Assembly (NCBI GenBank): GCA_017551865.1
Contig: JAFZKB010000032.1
Coordinates: 1 to 34,829, forward strand
Direction of reading: 5' to 3'
DNA: 34,829 nt
Source of the DNA: Clostridiales bacterium
GTDB taxonomy: Bacteria; Bacillota; Clostridia; Saccharofermentanales; Saccharofermentanaceae
The notes under the pieces were generated by a model. The model was not told the origin of the DNA, made no database searches, and was given only the letters and a program-made list of their open reading frames with translations. Of the stretch, positions 7,835 to 15,375 are shown in pieces. Made by a program: the position numbers and the translations under genes. Every line of letters starts with the position of its first letter. The stretch's first letter is position 1.

Positions 7835-9013
7835 TCAGGTCATTACGGCTAGAATCGGGATCTCATATTCTTCCTTCGTCAGTCCCGCGTGGCCGCCCAC
7901 CATGTAGTGGGCCTCGTAGTGGGTGTTTAGGATCGACTCCGGTCCCGTGGAGATCGCGAGGAAATCGCCGAGCATCCCGCGGAATTCCGGATGCTCCGTT
8001 CCTTTTCCGAAGACGCCGTACTTTATGACTTCGTCCCTGCTGAGGATCAGGAAATTCTCCCCGAATGTCTTATGGAAAAGATCCGGGAATCCGTCCTTTT
8101 TCTCTTCCTTTACGAAAAGATTCAGTGCACGCGGTTCGATCGACGGCATCCGTACGAGACAGTCGAGGATCTCGGGGTAGTCCATGAGGCAGAAGTTTTT
8201 GCTGTCCATGTGGCCGTGATCCGCTGTGATGAAAAGAAGCGTATCTTCCGGAAGGCCTTCAGCAAATACTCTGACTTTCTCTTCTAAAGAGAGGATCATA
8301 TCGTGTGCCTCCGAGCTTTTGACACCATAGCGGTGCATGGTGGTATCCGGCTCGTTCCAGTACGCGTAGATGTACTTTTTCCCGGGTTCCCTGCAGAGTG
8401 TCGTCACGCGTTCTAAGATCGCATCGATATCCTTCGGAAACGGCTCCACAAAGGGCGAAGAAAAGTATGCGTTTCCGCCGGCATCATTGATCTTCTGCAC
8501 GACAGAAGAATAGCTGCAGTAGGTGAACGCCGCATTAAAATCCGCTGCGGGCTTCTGCTCATTAAGAGGCGGCATCGGCGGGACAGAAGGGTCGTCGGTC
8601 GGTTCCGGCGGCAGGTTCTTTTCCGTAAGAGAATCGACATTCAGAAACGTTGTGACGTTCTTGCCGAGCTTCGGGAAATATGTGTCCCATCCCAGCCAGC
8701 CGTTCTCGCAGGGGAAAAGACCCGTGTTGATGGCAGTTGTCGCGGCAACCGTCGTCGGCGGGAAAACGGAGTTATAGTTTCCGAGAAGATGGCTTCTGAA
8801 AAAACCGTCCGGGGCACAGTGCAGATCCAGGATCGAAGTTCCGAGCGCATCTAAAAGAAGCACGACGATGTTTCTGCTCCTCTGATCCAGCACTTTATCT
8901 GCCATAGAAAGCGTCGGAGCGGTCGTTTCTGCTCCGAAGTGCTGAAGGATCGAGTTGGCCAGGTTGACCAGGCAATGGTCGAAATCCGGAAGGTCGGGTG
9001 GTTTACTGTTCAT
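7835..9013 (-). CDS. Alkaline phosphatase superfamily (phosphodiesterase/nucleotide pyrophosphatase-like) enzyme
   Basis: The 392-residue soluble protein has the metal-site order of the superfamily. These are a strand ending in Asp55 (VVLLLDALG), the nucleophile region VFPPTT with Thr88 as likely nucleophile, the AINTG helix, the central ADHGH motif around residue 270, and a late metal histidine in GGHAG (His375). It lacks a signal peptide and membrane segments, so it should act in the cytoplasm. Type I phosphodiesterase members cleave phosphodiester or pyrophosphate bonds; the substrate here is unknown. The ATG at 9013 follows AAAGGAG, and an extended -10 (TGC-TATAAT, minus, 9048-9056) lies 35 bases upstream. 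It has its own terminator and appears monocistronic. Confidence 0.85.
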   Translation of the reverse strand: MNSKPPDLPDFDHCLVNLANSILQHFGAETTAPTLSMADKVLDQRSRNIVVLLLDALGTSILDLHCAPDGFFRSHLLGNYNSVFPPTTVAATTAINTGLFPCENGWLGWDTYFPKLGKNVTTFLNVDSLTEKNLPPEPTDDPSVPPMPPLNEQKPAADFNAAFTYCSYSSVVQKINDAGGNAYFSSPFVEPFPKDIDAILERVTTLCREPGKKYIYAYWNEPDTTMHRYGVKSSEAHDMILSLEEKVRVFAEGLPEDTLLFITADHGHMDSKNFCLMDYPEILDCLVRMPSIEPRALNLFVKEEKKDGFPDLFHKTFGENFLILSRDEVIKYGVFGKGTEHPEFRGMLGDFLAISTGPESILNTHYEAHYMVGGHAGLTKEEYEIPILAVMT

Positions 9014-9047
9014 CGCCGGTGGCTCCTTTCACGTCGTGTTTATGGTG

Positions 9048-9056
9048 ATTATAGCA
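9048..9056 (-). promoter_or_regulatory. Extended -10 promoter of the phosphodiesterase gene
   Basis: Minus-strand TGC-TATAAT is a consensus extended -10. No matching -35 is evident at 17 bp. Confidence 0.6.
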
Positions 9057-9128
9057 TAGCAGGGAAGGGCGGATTGTCGCTTTTTAGTATAAAGTCATTT
9101 GGTATTTGAGATTTTCCGCATTTTCTTA

Positions 9129-9157
9129 TTGCACCCTAAGATACCGCATGGTAAGAT
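9129..9157 (+). promoter_or_regulatory. Promoter of a structured RNA gene
   Basis: TTGCAC (9129-9134), exactly 17 bp, TAAGAT (9152-9157). The predicted start near 9163-9165 coincides with the 5' arm of the long closing stem of the RNA, which fixes the transcribed strand as plus. Confidence 0.7.
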
Positions 9158-9158
9158 G

Positions 9159-9450
9159 AGGTGATGGCAAATACTGTGTCTAAAGGGAGACAATGAAAAA
9201 GAGAGTGTGTAAGGCATATCCGTATGCCGTTTGATGTCGACTTTTAACAGATGCGATAGCCAAACAGCCGTAAACTTACTCGTAGCGAAAACCGATTCAT
9301 TCCCATGGACCTTTTTGTGACGAGTTTCCTCCTAGGACGGGGTTGTTAGATAGATGAAGAATAGTGAGGCGATCTCCGCAGTATTTGCCATCTGCGTTAG
9401 AGTTTTTGAAAGAATGGAAAAAGAGGCTGTCTTGGAAGACGGCCTCTTTT
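9159..9450 (+). ncRNA. Structured noncoding RNA gene, class not assigned (raiA-type is one candidate)
   Basis: A perfect 14-bp closing stem joins 9163-9176 (GATGGCAAATACTG) with 9379-9392 (CAGTATTTGCCATC). Inside are GTCT/AGAC around AAAGGG (about 9178-9191), a hairpin GGCATA-TCCG-TATGCC, and a longer arm ACTCGT...ACGAGT (about 9287-9335). A CCT/AGG hairpin is followed by GC-rich bases next to the 3' arm. A consensus-like promoter precedes it and an intrinsic terminator follows at 9419-9450. No open reading frame with an SD covers it. Several hairpins inside one closing stem argue against 6S RNA, which is a single rod. tmRNA, RNase P and SRP RNA hallmarks are absent. The size (about 230 nt) and shape would fit the raiA class of Firmicutes, but I could not verify that. 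Confidence 0.7.
9419..9450. terminator. Bidirectional terminator between the RNA gene and the CobW operon
   Basis: AAAAGAGGC (9419-9427) pairs with GCCTCTTTT (9442-9450) with an inner GTC/GAC extension and a small TTGGAA loop. There is a U tract on both strands, so it can end the plus-strand RNA and the minus-strand cobW operon. Confidence 0.85.
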
Positions 9451-9470
9451 CATATATAACCGAAAATCTC

Positions 9471-10580
9471 TTACAGTCCGAAAAGAACCTTTAACGCGTC
9501 CTTATCGACCTTGGAACCGATAATGCAGAGCTTGCCGGTGACATCCGCAGCTCCGCTTCTTACATCCGCTTCGCCCGGTACATAGTCGAAGTGGATCCAG
9601 TTGCCGTCTTCGCCGGCGACGATGCCCTTGGCACGGAGGATCATGCCGAAATCGCCGCTGTCCAGTTCCTCGAGAGCTGCCTTGATAGTGGCTTCAGAGA
9701 AGGACTTCGAGGTCTCAAAGCCGATGCTGTCGAAGACTTCGTCTGCGTGATGGTGACCTTCATGGTCGTGATCGTGGCAGCCGCAGGTGCAGTCCGGACC
9801 ATGATCGTGATGGTGTTCGTGGTCGTGGTCATGATCGTGATGATGTTCATGTTCATGTTCATGCTCGTGCTCATGATCATGGTGGTGTTCATGATCGTGA
9901 TCGTGGTCATGCTCATCGTGATCATGGTGATGGTGGTGATGCGCATGCTCCTCAGCCTCTAACAGGGCGGCTGCCATATCGGAAGCGGTGAGCGGGTTCT
10001 CGATAGCTTCGCGGATCTGTGTGCCTGAGAGCTTTTCCCAGGGAGTCGTGATGATCTGGGAGTGGTCGTTGATCTCACGTATCAGTTCGACCGCCGTATC
10101 GAGTTTGCCCTGGGCGATGGTTCCGGTACGGGACAGGATGATCGTGCCGGCGTACTTGATCTGGTTTTCGTAGAACTCCTTGAAGTTCTTCAGATAGATC
10201 TTGCACTTGCTGGCGTCGATGACGGTCACGGTGCCGCAGACCTCGGTGCCTTCCACTTTCTCCACGGCAGCTACGACATCGGAGAGTTTGCCGACGCCGG
10301 AGGGCTCGATGAGGATACGGTCCGGTGCGTACTTATCGATGACTTCCTTAAGCGCAGTGCCGAAATCGCCGACGAGAGAGCAGCAGATACAGCCCGAGTT
10401 CATCTCGGTGATCTCGATGCCGGACTCCTTTAAGAATCCGCCGTCGATGCCGATCTGACCGAATTCATTTTCGATGAGGACCAGCTTCTGGCCGTTATAG
10501 CCGTCAGAGATGAGCTTCTTGATGAGCGTCGTTTTACCGGCGCCGAGAAAGCCGGAGAAAATATCTACTTTTGTAGCCAT
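9471..10580 (-). CDS. CobW/COG0523 GTPase metallochaperone with long His-rich tract
   Basis: The 369-residue protein belongs to the G3E GTPases that load or insert metals such as zinc, cobalt or nickel. Walker A GFLGAGKTT is at residues 10-18. The metal-binding CxCC motif (Cys64, Cys66, Cys67) follows SG in the expected place, and EPSGVGK marks the next motif. The usual NKxD guanine motif reads SRTG (150-153), an alternative form. Residues 212-278 form a low-complexity His/Asp/Glu tract with about 36 histidines and a C-T-C-G-C cluster, a probable metal store. The C-terminal CobW_C domain (about 285-369) follows. The start is ATG 10580, preceded by GAAGGT. It is 27 bp downstream of a second CobW-type gene, forming an operon that ends in a bidirectional terminator. 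Confidence 0.92.
   Translation of the reverse strand: MATKVDIFSGFLGAGKTTLIKKLISDGYNGQKLVLIENEFGQIGIDGGFLKESGIEITEMNSGCICCSLVGDFGTALKEVIDKYAPDRILIEPSGVGKLSDVVAAVEKVEGTEVCGTVTVIDASKCKIYLKNFKEFYENQIKYAGTIILSRTGTIAQGKLDTAVELIREINDHSQIITTPWEKLSGTQIREAIENPLTASDMAAALLEAEEHAHHHHHHDHDEHDHDHDHEHHHDHEHEHEHEHEHHHDHDHDHEHHHDHGPDCTCGCHDHDHEGHHHADEVFDSIGFETSKSFSEATIKAALEELDSGDFGMILRAKGIVAGEDGNWIHFDYVPGEADVRSGAADVTGKLCIIGSKVDKDALKVLFGL
9753..9944 (-). repeat. Low-complexity CAT/GAT tract encoding the His/Asp/Glu region
   Basis: About 190 bp of imperfect 6-bp repeats (CATGAT/CATGTT-like on the plus strand) encode the metal-binding tract of the CobW protein. Such tracts vary in length by slippage, so copy number may differ between strains. 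Confidence 0.75.
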
Positions 10581-10607
10581 GTTATATACCTTCTTTCAAA
10601 ATGTGTT

Positions 10608-11558
10608 TTAGCTGAAGTAAATGATGTCGTTTTCGGGAGCGTCCGTGATGTGGAAATTCTCTACCTGAAGGCACGGGATCGCTACCGGTGTGCCCTGAGA
10701 GTCGTCACGGAAGAATCCGATCTTTCCGGTGACTTTGAGCCACTGGTTTTCGGGGAAGCCTCCTCTTACCTTGTAAAGGCAAAGAAGCGAGATCGCGCCG
10801 ATATCGTTGGCACAGCAGGTGTAGGCCTTCCTCTGAAGGACGAAGGCTTCTTTTCTATGCTCGCGCATGAGGACAGCCTGCGCGGTCACGGTGATGCGCT
10901 TGCCGTTATATCTCTTGACGTTGTCGAGGGCGTCCGTATAGAAAAGACCGAAGTCATCAGGTTCGATGACGCACGGATCATCCTCGAGGTTATAGGGGAG
11001 ATATTCCCCGATATCGATCATGGCACCGTCCATTCCGAAGAAGGACAGATTCATGGCGGGGTTCAGGGATTTTACCGAGCCCCGGAGCTTAGGTATGTTA
11101 TTCACTTCCGGATCGACGCGGTTGAAGATGACGTTGTCGCAGAAGCGGTAGTAGTCCGCAAACAGTGTCTGCATGTTGCGGTAATAGTCGTTATAGGTGG
11201 ATGCATCCACGATGGTGATGGCGGCAGCCAGCGCCCAGTTCTCAGGCACATCGACTTCGTCAAAGAACTTCGCGGGAGACACGGAACCGTTCCACTCGAT
11301 GAGTACGACATCCGGATGGAACTGCGCGTCGATGTTATAGGTGAATGCCCGTGTGACTTCTTCGGTCTCCACGGTGACGATCTTTAAGGCCTTGCAGGGC
11401 GCACCCTCTTCCGGCGGAAGTTCGACCTCGCCCTCCTCGGTCAGGATCACCAGGACCCTTTTGTCCTGGAAACTGCCGTCAGAAAGCCAGGAATGGATAA
11501 AGGAAGTCTTGCCGCTGTCGAGAAACCCTGTGAAAAAATATACTAAACAGTCTTCCAT
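10608..11558 (-). CDS. CobW-like P-loop protein fused to a TIGR03943/DUF1980-type C-terminal domain
   Basis: The 316-residue protein starts with a G3E-type P-loop (GFLDSGKTS, residues 11-19) and has FNRVD (145-149), close to the NKxD guanine motif. It lacks the CxCC metal motif that defines most COG0523 chaperones. From about residue 217 to 282 (NGKRITVTAQ, RKAYTCCAND, NQWLKVTGKI) it resembles the C-terminal domain of YcgQ/TIGR03943 proteins, with the Cys-Cys-x-x-Asp signature at 248-252. YcgQ-type proteins are often encoded next to zinc-linked CobW genes, so the fusion fits a role in metal trafficking. The ATG at 11558 is chosen because AAAGGAAC precedes it and alignment to the family begins there; the frame extends 30 codons further upstream without support. 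Confidence 0.82.
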   Translation of the reverse strand: MEDCLVYFFTGFLDSGKTSFIHSWLSDGSFQDKRVLVILTEEGEVELPPEEGAPCKALKIVTVETEEVTRAFTYNIDAQFHPDVVLIEWNGSVSPAKFFDEVDVPENWALAAAITIVDASTYNDYYRNMQTLFADYYRFCDNVIFNRVDPEVNNIPKLRGSVKSLNPAMNLSFFGMDGAMIDIGEYLPYNLEDDPCVIEPDDFGLFYTDALDNVKRYNGKRITVTAQAVLMREHRKEAFVLQRKAYTCCANDIGAISLLCLYKVRGGFPENQWLKVTGKIGFFRDDSQGTPVAIPCLQVENFHITDAPENDIIYFS

Positions 11559-11699
11559 ATAAAACCGTTCCTTTTCGAAAAGACTCGGCAGGGAAAAAGC
11601 CTTTGGTCCGCCGAAGAATCGCGTCCTTCCAGTACTTTTTCTTACCACATAGTATTTTCTTATGGAAAGGCTAGTTTTTCAAGCGTCAAAATACATAAA

Positions 11700-11729
11700 T
11701 TGCTTTTATATTTTCACGCATAGTATAAT
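11700..11729 (+). promoter_or_regulatory. Promoter of the GGDEF-EAL gene
   Basis: TTGCTT (11700-11705), 18 bp, TATAAT (11724-11729). It lies in the 197-bp divergent gap with the CobW operon; a minus-strand TTGACG near 11687-11692 lacks a convincing -10. Confidence 0.6.
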
Positions 11730-11755
11730 GATATGGAACAGGGAAACGTTAACCA

Positions 11756-13753
11756 ATGCGAAAAGGGGGCGAATTGCTTTTGGTGGATATACTCTCCGCT
11801 CATGTGGCATTTCTGCTTTTTGAGTCGATCTTCTGTTTTATATCGGCTATCCTTTGCGCGCTCAAGAACAGTCAGGAGAAGAAGGCCCGAGTCGTTATTA
11901 CGCTTCTGAACATCATGGCCGGAGCGCTCCTGCTCTTTGATTTTTTCGAGTACATCTTCCATGGCCGCCCCGGAGCGCTGGCTTCTTTCGTGATGTATTC
12001 GTCGAACCTGATGGTATTCCTCCTTTGCGATCTGTTCCTGATTGTCATCTGCATATATCTCTCGATCGTTATTTTCGGTGAGTTCAGTTTCAAAAAAGAT
12101 CAGCCATGCCGGAAAAGAAATATCCTCTGCTTCCTGATCTCGATCATCGGGATGCTTTTAGTCCTGATTTCCCATTTCACCGGGCTTTATTACACGATCG
12201 ACGGGATGAACCAGTATCACAGAGGTGACTATTTCTACGTCTCTGTCATTATCGCCATGCTCGGAATGGCGATCATATTCTCGATCCTGATCCAGTACAG
12301 GAAGAAGATTAAGAAATACCGCTTCCTGGCGCTTCTTTCCTATATCCTCCTGCCGCTGATCGGCTTTATCTTCCAGCTTTTATTCTTCGGATTCACGTAC
12401 ATGGATATCGGCATCGCACTTTCGGTGAATATCCTTTTCGTGGAAAATATCGTGTACCAGAATAAGAGGATCATTATGGCGGAAAGAACGGATATCCGCA
12501 CCGGGCTTGCCAATGAGCAGGGCTGCATGGAATGGCTCGAAGAGCATAAAGGCCATCCGGAGCTTGCGGAACATGCCGTCGTGTTCTTTGACATCTCTCG
12601 CATTTCTTCCATTAACAGGAAGTACGGCCCCGAGACCGGAAACCGTGTACTGAAAGCCTTTGCCGGTTCTTTTAAAGAAGAATTCTCAAAAGAGGAGTTC
12701 ATCGGACATCTCCATGGTGACCAGTTCGTCGCGATCATCCGCAAGGAGCACCTTCCGGAGGTCATGAAAAAACTTTCGGATCTGAAGGTGAAGTTCACCG
12801 ATGATACTGGAAGAGACCGTGAATCCCGACTTCCGGTCACTGCCGGGGTATATGAGATCAAACCGGGGGATTTCAATGCGGAGGACATCCTCACCTATGC
12901 CGCCACGGCGCTCGAACAGGCAAAAGCGGGTACAGGGCATCCGATCGTCTACATGACGAAGGAACTGATGGACTCGATCGAAGAAAAAAAACGGCTTGAG
13001 GCGAAGATCCGAAAAGGCTTGGAAAATGGTGAGTTTGAGCCCTACTATCAGCCGAAGGTCAATAGCCGGACGAAGCTTTTATGTGGAGCGGAAGCGCTGG
13101 CCAGATGGAATCATAAGGGAGAGATTATCAACCCCAATGATTTTATCCATATCATGGAGATGAACGAATCTATCTGTGATCTGGATATGTATATGCTTCG
13201 TGCGATCTGTAAGGATATCTCCTCGTGGAAAGAACAGGGACTCCAGATCCCGCCGATCTCCATCAACTTTTCCAGAAGAAACCTGGCAGATCCGGATCTT
13301 GCGAAGAAGATCGATGAGATCGTGACCGAAAGCGGTGTCCCGAAGGAACTGATCGAGATCGAGATCACGGAGACGACAGACGAGTTTTCAATCAGCGTGA
13401 TGAAAGAGTTCGTTGATGATCTGAGAAGAAGGGGCTTCTGCTCCTCCATCGATGATTTCGGATCCGGCAATGCTTCGATGGCCGTTCTCCGAGAGATCTC
13501 CTTTGATACGATGAAGATCGACAAAGGCTTCATTGACAGGGACTTTTCGAAAGACCTGACGATCCTTAACCATATCATCAAGATGGCGCAGTCCATCGGT
13601 CTTACGATCGTGGCGGAAGGTGTCGAACAGGAAAATCAGGTGAAGACCCTGAATTCCTTTGGCGCCGAGATCATCCAGGGCTTTTACTATGATCGCCCGA
13701 TGCCGAAAGATCAGATGATCGAGCGCATCAAGAATCCGCGTTACGATAAATAG
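11756..13753 (+). CDS. Membrane-bound GGDEF-EAL protein, probable c-di-GMP phosphodiesterase
   Basis: The 665-residue protein has an N-terminal membrane region with about six to seven hydrophobic helices (residues 10-235), a GGDEF domain (about 250-395) and an EAL domain (about 415-660). The GGDEF signature has decayed to HGDQF (320-324), so cyclase activity is unlikely; the domain may bind GTP. The EAL domain keeps its catalytic features: EAL at 446-448, the INFSRRN asparagine, EITE, the DDFGSG loop, KIDK, VAEGVE and IQGF. It should cleave c-di-GMP to pGpG and so control attachment or motility. The start is uncertain: ATG 11756 has a weak SD, while AAAAGGGGG at 11760-11768 would favour an in-frame TTG or GTG near 11780. 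Confidence 0.9.
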   Translation: MRKGGELLLVDILSAHVAFLLFESIFCFISAILCALKNSQEKKARVVITLLNIMAGALLLFDFFEYIFHGRPGALASFVMYSSNLMVFLLCDLFLIVICIYLSIVIFGEFSFKKDQPCRKRNILCFLISIIGMLLVLISHFTGLYYTIDGMNQYHRGDYFYVSVIIAMLGMAIIFSILIQYRKKIKKYRFLALLSYILLPLIGFIFQLLFFGFTYMDIGIALSVNILFVENIVYQNKRIIMAERTDIRTGLANEQGCMEWLEEHKGHPELAEHAVVFFDISRISSINRKYGPETGNRVLKAFAGSFKEEFSKEEFIGHLHGDQFVAIIRKEHLPEVMKKLSDLKVKFTDDTGRDRESRLPVTAGVYEIKPGDFNAEDILTYAATALEQAKAGTGHPIVYMTKELMDSIEEKKRLEAKIRKGLENGEFEPYYQPKVNSRTKLLCGAEALARWNHKGEIINPNDFIHIMEMNESICDLDMYMLRAICKDISSWKEQGLQIPPISINFSRRNLADPDLAKKIDEIVTESGVPKELIEIEITETTDEFSISVMKEFVDDLRRRGFCSSIDDFGSGNASMAVLREISFDTMKIDKGFIDRDFSKDLTILNHIIKMAQSIGLTIVAEGVEQENQVKTLNSFGAEIIQGFYYDRPMPKDQMIERIKNPRYDK

Positions 13754-13754
13754 C

Positions 13755-13784
13755 GGAGATGCATCTGATTTCTCCTCTTTCCTT
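13755..13784 (+). terminator. Weak terminator-like hairpin after the GGDEF-EAL gene
   Basis: A GGAGA/TCTCC stem (13755-13759 with 13771-13775) is followed by a pyrimidine tract TCTTTCCTT. The stem is short, so termination may be partial. Confidence 0.35.
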
Positions 13785-13796
13785 CCCGTAAAGCAG

Positions 13797-13825
13797 ATGA
13801 CCTTATGGTTTTTTTGTGCTAAAAT
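13797..13825 (+). promoter_or_regulatory. Promoter of the mgtC pair
   Basis: ATGACC (13797-13802), 17 bp, extended -10 TGC-TAAAAT (13817-13825). A start near 13832 excludes the in-frame GTG at 13826 as a translation start. Confidence 0.55.
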
Positions 13826-13870
13826 GTGTCGTGGAAAATAAGGAAATCTAAAAGAGGAGTCGTACCCCAG

Positions 13871-14599
13871 GTGGCAGAGGTCTTTAACTATCTTAAAGAA
13901 TTTAACTTCGCATCCGTTGTCGTACGGCTTTTGCTTGCTATGATCTCCGGCGCCCTGATCGGTTACGGGCGTGAAAAGAAAGAGAGAAATGCGGGCCTTC
14001 GTACATATATGCTCATCAGCATCGGTTCCGCGCTGACACTTCTCATCTCCTTTTACGAAAATGAAATGCTTAATGGCGCCTGGGCGTCGGCTGTCGAAGC
14101 TGTCGGCATGAAGTTTGACGCTTCCCGTTTTGCGGCGCAGGTGTTAGCCGGTATCGGTTTCCTTGCTGCAGGAACGATCGTGGCTTCCGCCCACCAGCAG
14201 GTCAGCGGACTTACCTCAGCTATCGGCCTTTTTGCCGCCGCGGTACTGGGGATCGCTTCTGGTGCGGCCTTCTTCGAATGTGTGGTCCCGGCGATCGTGA
14301 TCATCATCTTCTCCATGGAAGTCCTGCAGCCGCTGGAAGTTCTTTATAAACGGCGCCTTCGCAATATCACGATCACCGTGAAGTACATTAACCCCACAGA
14401 TGTGGACATGATCAAACGGACTATAGAAGAGCAGGGGGCACAGCTTTTCGACATCGATCCGGAAGAGGACGATGAGGATAACTACCCGTCTGCGATCTTT
14501 TCCATGAAGATGAGTAAAGAGAAGTCCTCGCACTCGGAGATGCTTTCTTCGATCGCGGAGCTTCCATGCGTGCTTTCACTGCACGAACTGATTTCGTGA
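13871..14599 (+). CDS. MgtC/SapB family membrane protein, first copy
   Basis: The 242-residue protein has the MgtC signature: GALIGYGREKKERNAGLRTY, then hydrophobic helices through about residue 150 including the AQVLAGIGFLAAGTI segment, and a soluble ACT-like C-terminal domain with a short acidic insert (EEDDEDN). MgtC proteins are inner-membrane proteins tied to survival in low magnesium and to ATP synthase control in pathogens; in free-living Firmicutes the role is unclear. The start is taken as GTG 13871 with AGAGGAGT about 11 bases upstream. The second mgtC gene begins 13 bp downstream and its SD touches this stop codon, so the two are probably cotranslated. Confidence 0.85.
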   Translation: MAEVFNYLKEFNFASVVVRLLLAMISGALIGYGREKKERNAGLRTYMLISIGSALTLLISFYENEMLNGAWASAVEAVGMKFDASRFAAQVLAGIGFLAAGTIVASAHQQVSGLTSAIGLFAAAVLGIASGAAFFECVVPAIVIIIFSMEVLQPLEVLYKRRLRNITITVKYINPTDVDMIKRTIEEQGAQLFDIDPEEDDEDNYPSAIFSMKMSKEKSSHSEMLSSIAELPCVLSLHELIS

Positions 14600-14612
14600 T
14601 GGAGGGAAGAGC

Positions 14613-15305
14613 ATGCTGAGTATTTTCGATGGAATTAGAGATATTACGGTGCTGAGCACGTTGATCCGGCTTTTAATTTCTGTGATCCTCGGAGGACTTA
14701 TTGGCCTGGAGCGATCCTTTAAGAACCGGCCGGCCGGTTTCCGTACCCATATCCTGATGTGCGTGGGCGCATCGATCGCTTGTATGACCGGTATTTATCT
14801 TTACCTTAACATGCATCTTCCGACAGATATCAGCCGACTCGGTGCGCAGGTCGTATCCGGACTCGGTTTCATCGGCGGAGGCACCATCATCGTCATCAAC
14901 AACAAGAAGATCAAAGGCCTTACGACAGCTGCCGGTCTCTGGACATGCGGTATCATCGGCCTTGCGGTTGGCGCAGGTTTCTACGAAGGCGCGATCCTCG
15001 GGACAGGACTCGTGCTTCTGGCTGAGACGCTGTTTTCGTATCTGGGGGCCAAGATCGCTCATAACGAAGCTTTCAAGATCCTCCTGGAGTACAACGACAA
15101 GAATGCGCTCAATGACGTCATGCGTTACTGCAAGGACAATCGAATGGTGATCAGCAACCTGGAGGCAACAGGGAAGCGCGATGCCGTCATGTCCGTGTAT
15201 TCTGTTGTACTGACGGTCCGCCCGAGAAAAAAGGTCGACCACGAAAAGATCATCAACTATATTAACGACATTCCCGGAATCATCGCCGTGGAGACACTGA
15301 TGTGA
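14613..15305 (+). CDS. MgtC/SapB family membrane protein, second copy
   Basis: The 230-residue paralog of the upstream gene has GGLIGLERSFKNRPAGFRTH, a helix GAQVVSGLGFIGGGTI, the KGLTTAAGLW motif and an ACT-like C-terminal domain. Length and motifs match the family throughout, with no decay. ATG 14613 has GGAGGG six bases upstream. The paired genes may make a hetero-oligomer, which is inferred from adjacency only. No terminator is obvious before the GH3 gene 70 bp downstream. Confidence 0.87.
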   Translation: MLSIFDGIRDITVLSTLIRLLISVILGGLIGLERSFKNRPAGFRTHILMCVGASIACMTGIYLYLNMHLPTDISRLGAQVVSGLGFIGGGTIIVINNKKIKGLTTAAGLWTCGIIGLAVGAGFYEGAILGTGLVLLAETLFSYLGAKIAHNEAFKILLEYNDKNALNDVMRYCKDNRMVISNLEATGKRDAVMSVYSVVLTVRPRKKVDHEKIINYINDIPGIIAVETLM

Positions 15306-15375
15306 CAGGAAGATCTGCCACATTGGTTTTTGGTGGAACGACAGAATCTGCCGCAAACAAAGGAGAAGTAATCAT

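Noticed and set aside
9159..9392. 6S RNA
   Set aside because: Several hairpins sit within the closing stem instead of one rod with a central bubble; the class remains open.
13826..13870. GTG at 13826 as start of the first mgtC gene
   Set aside because: It lies at or before the inferred transcription start and has no SD; GTG 13871 has one.
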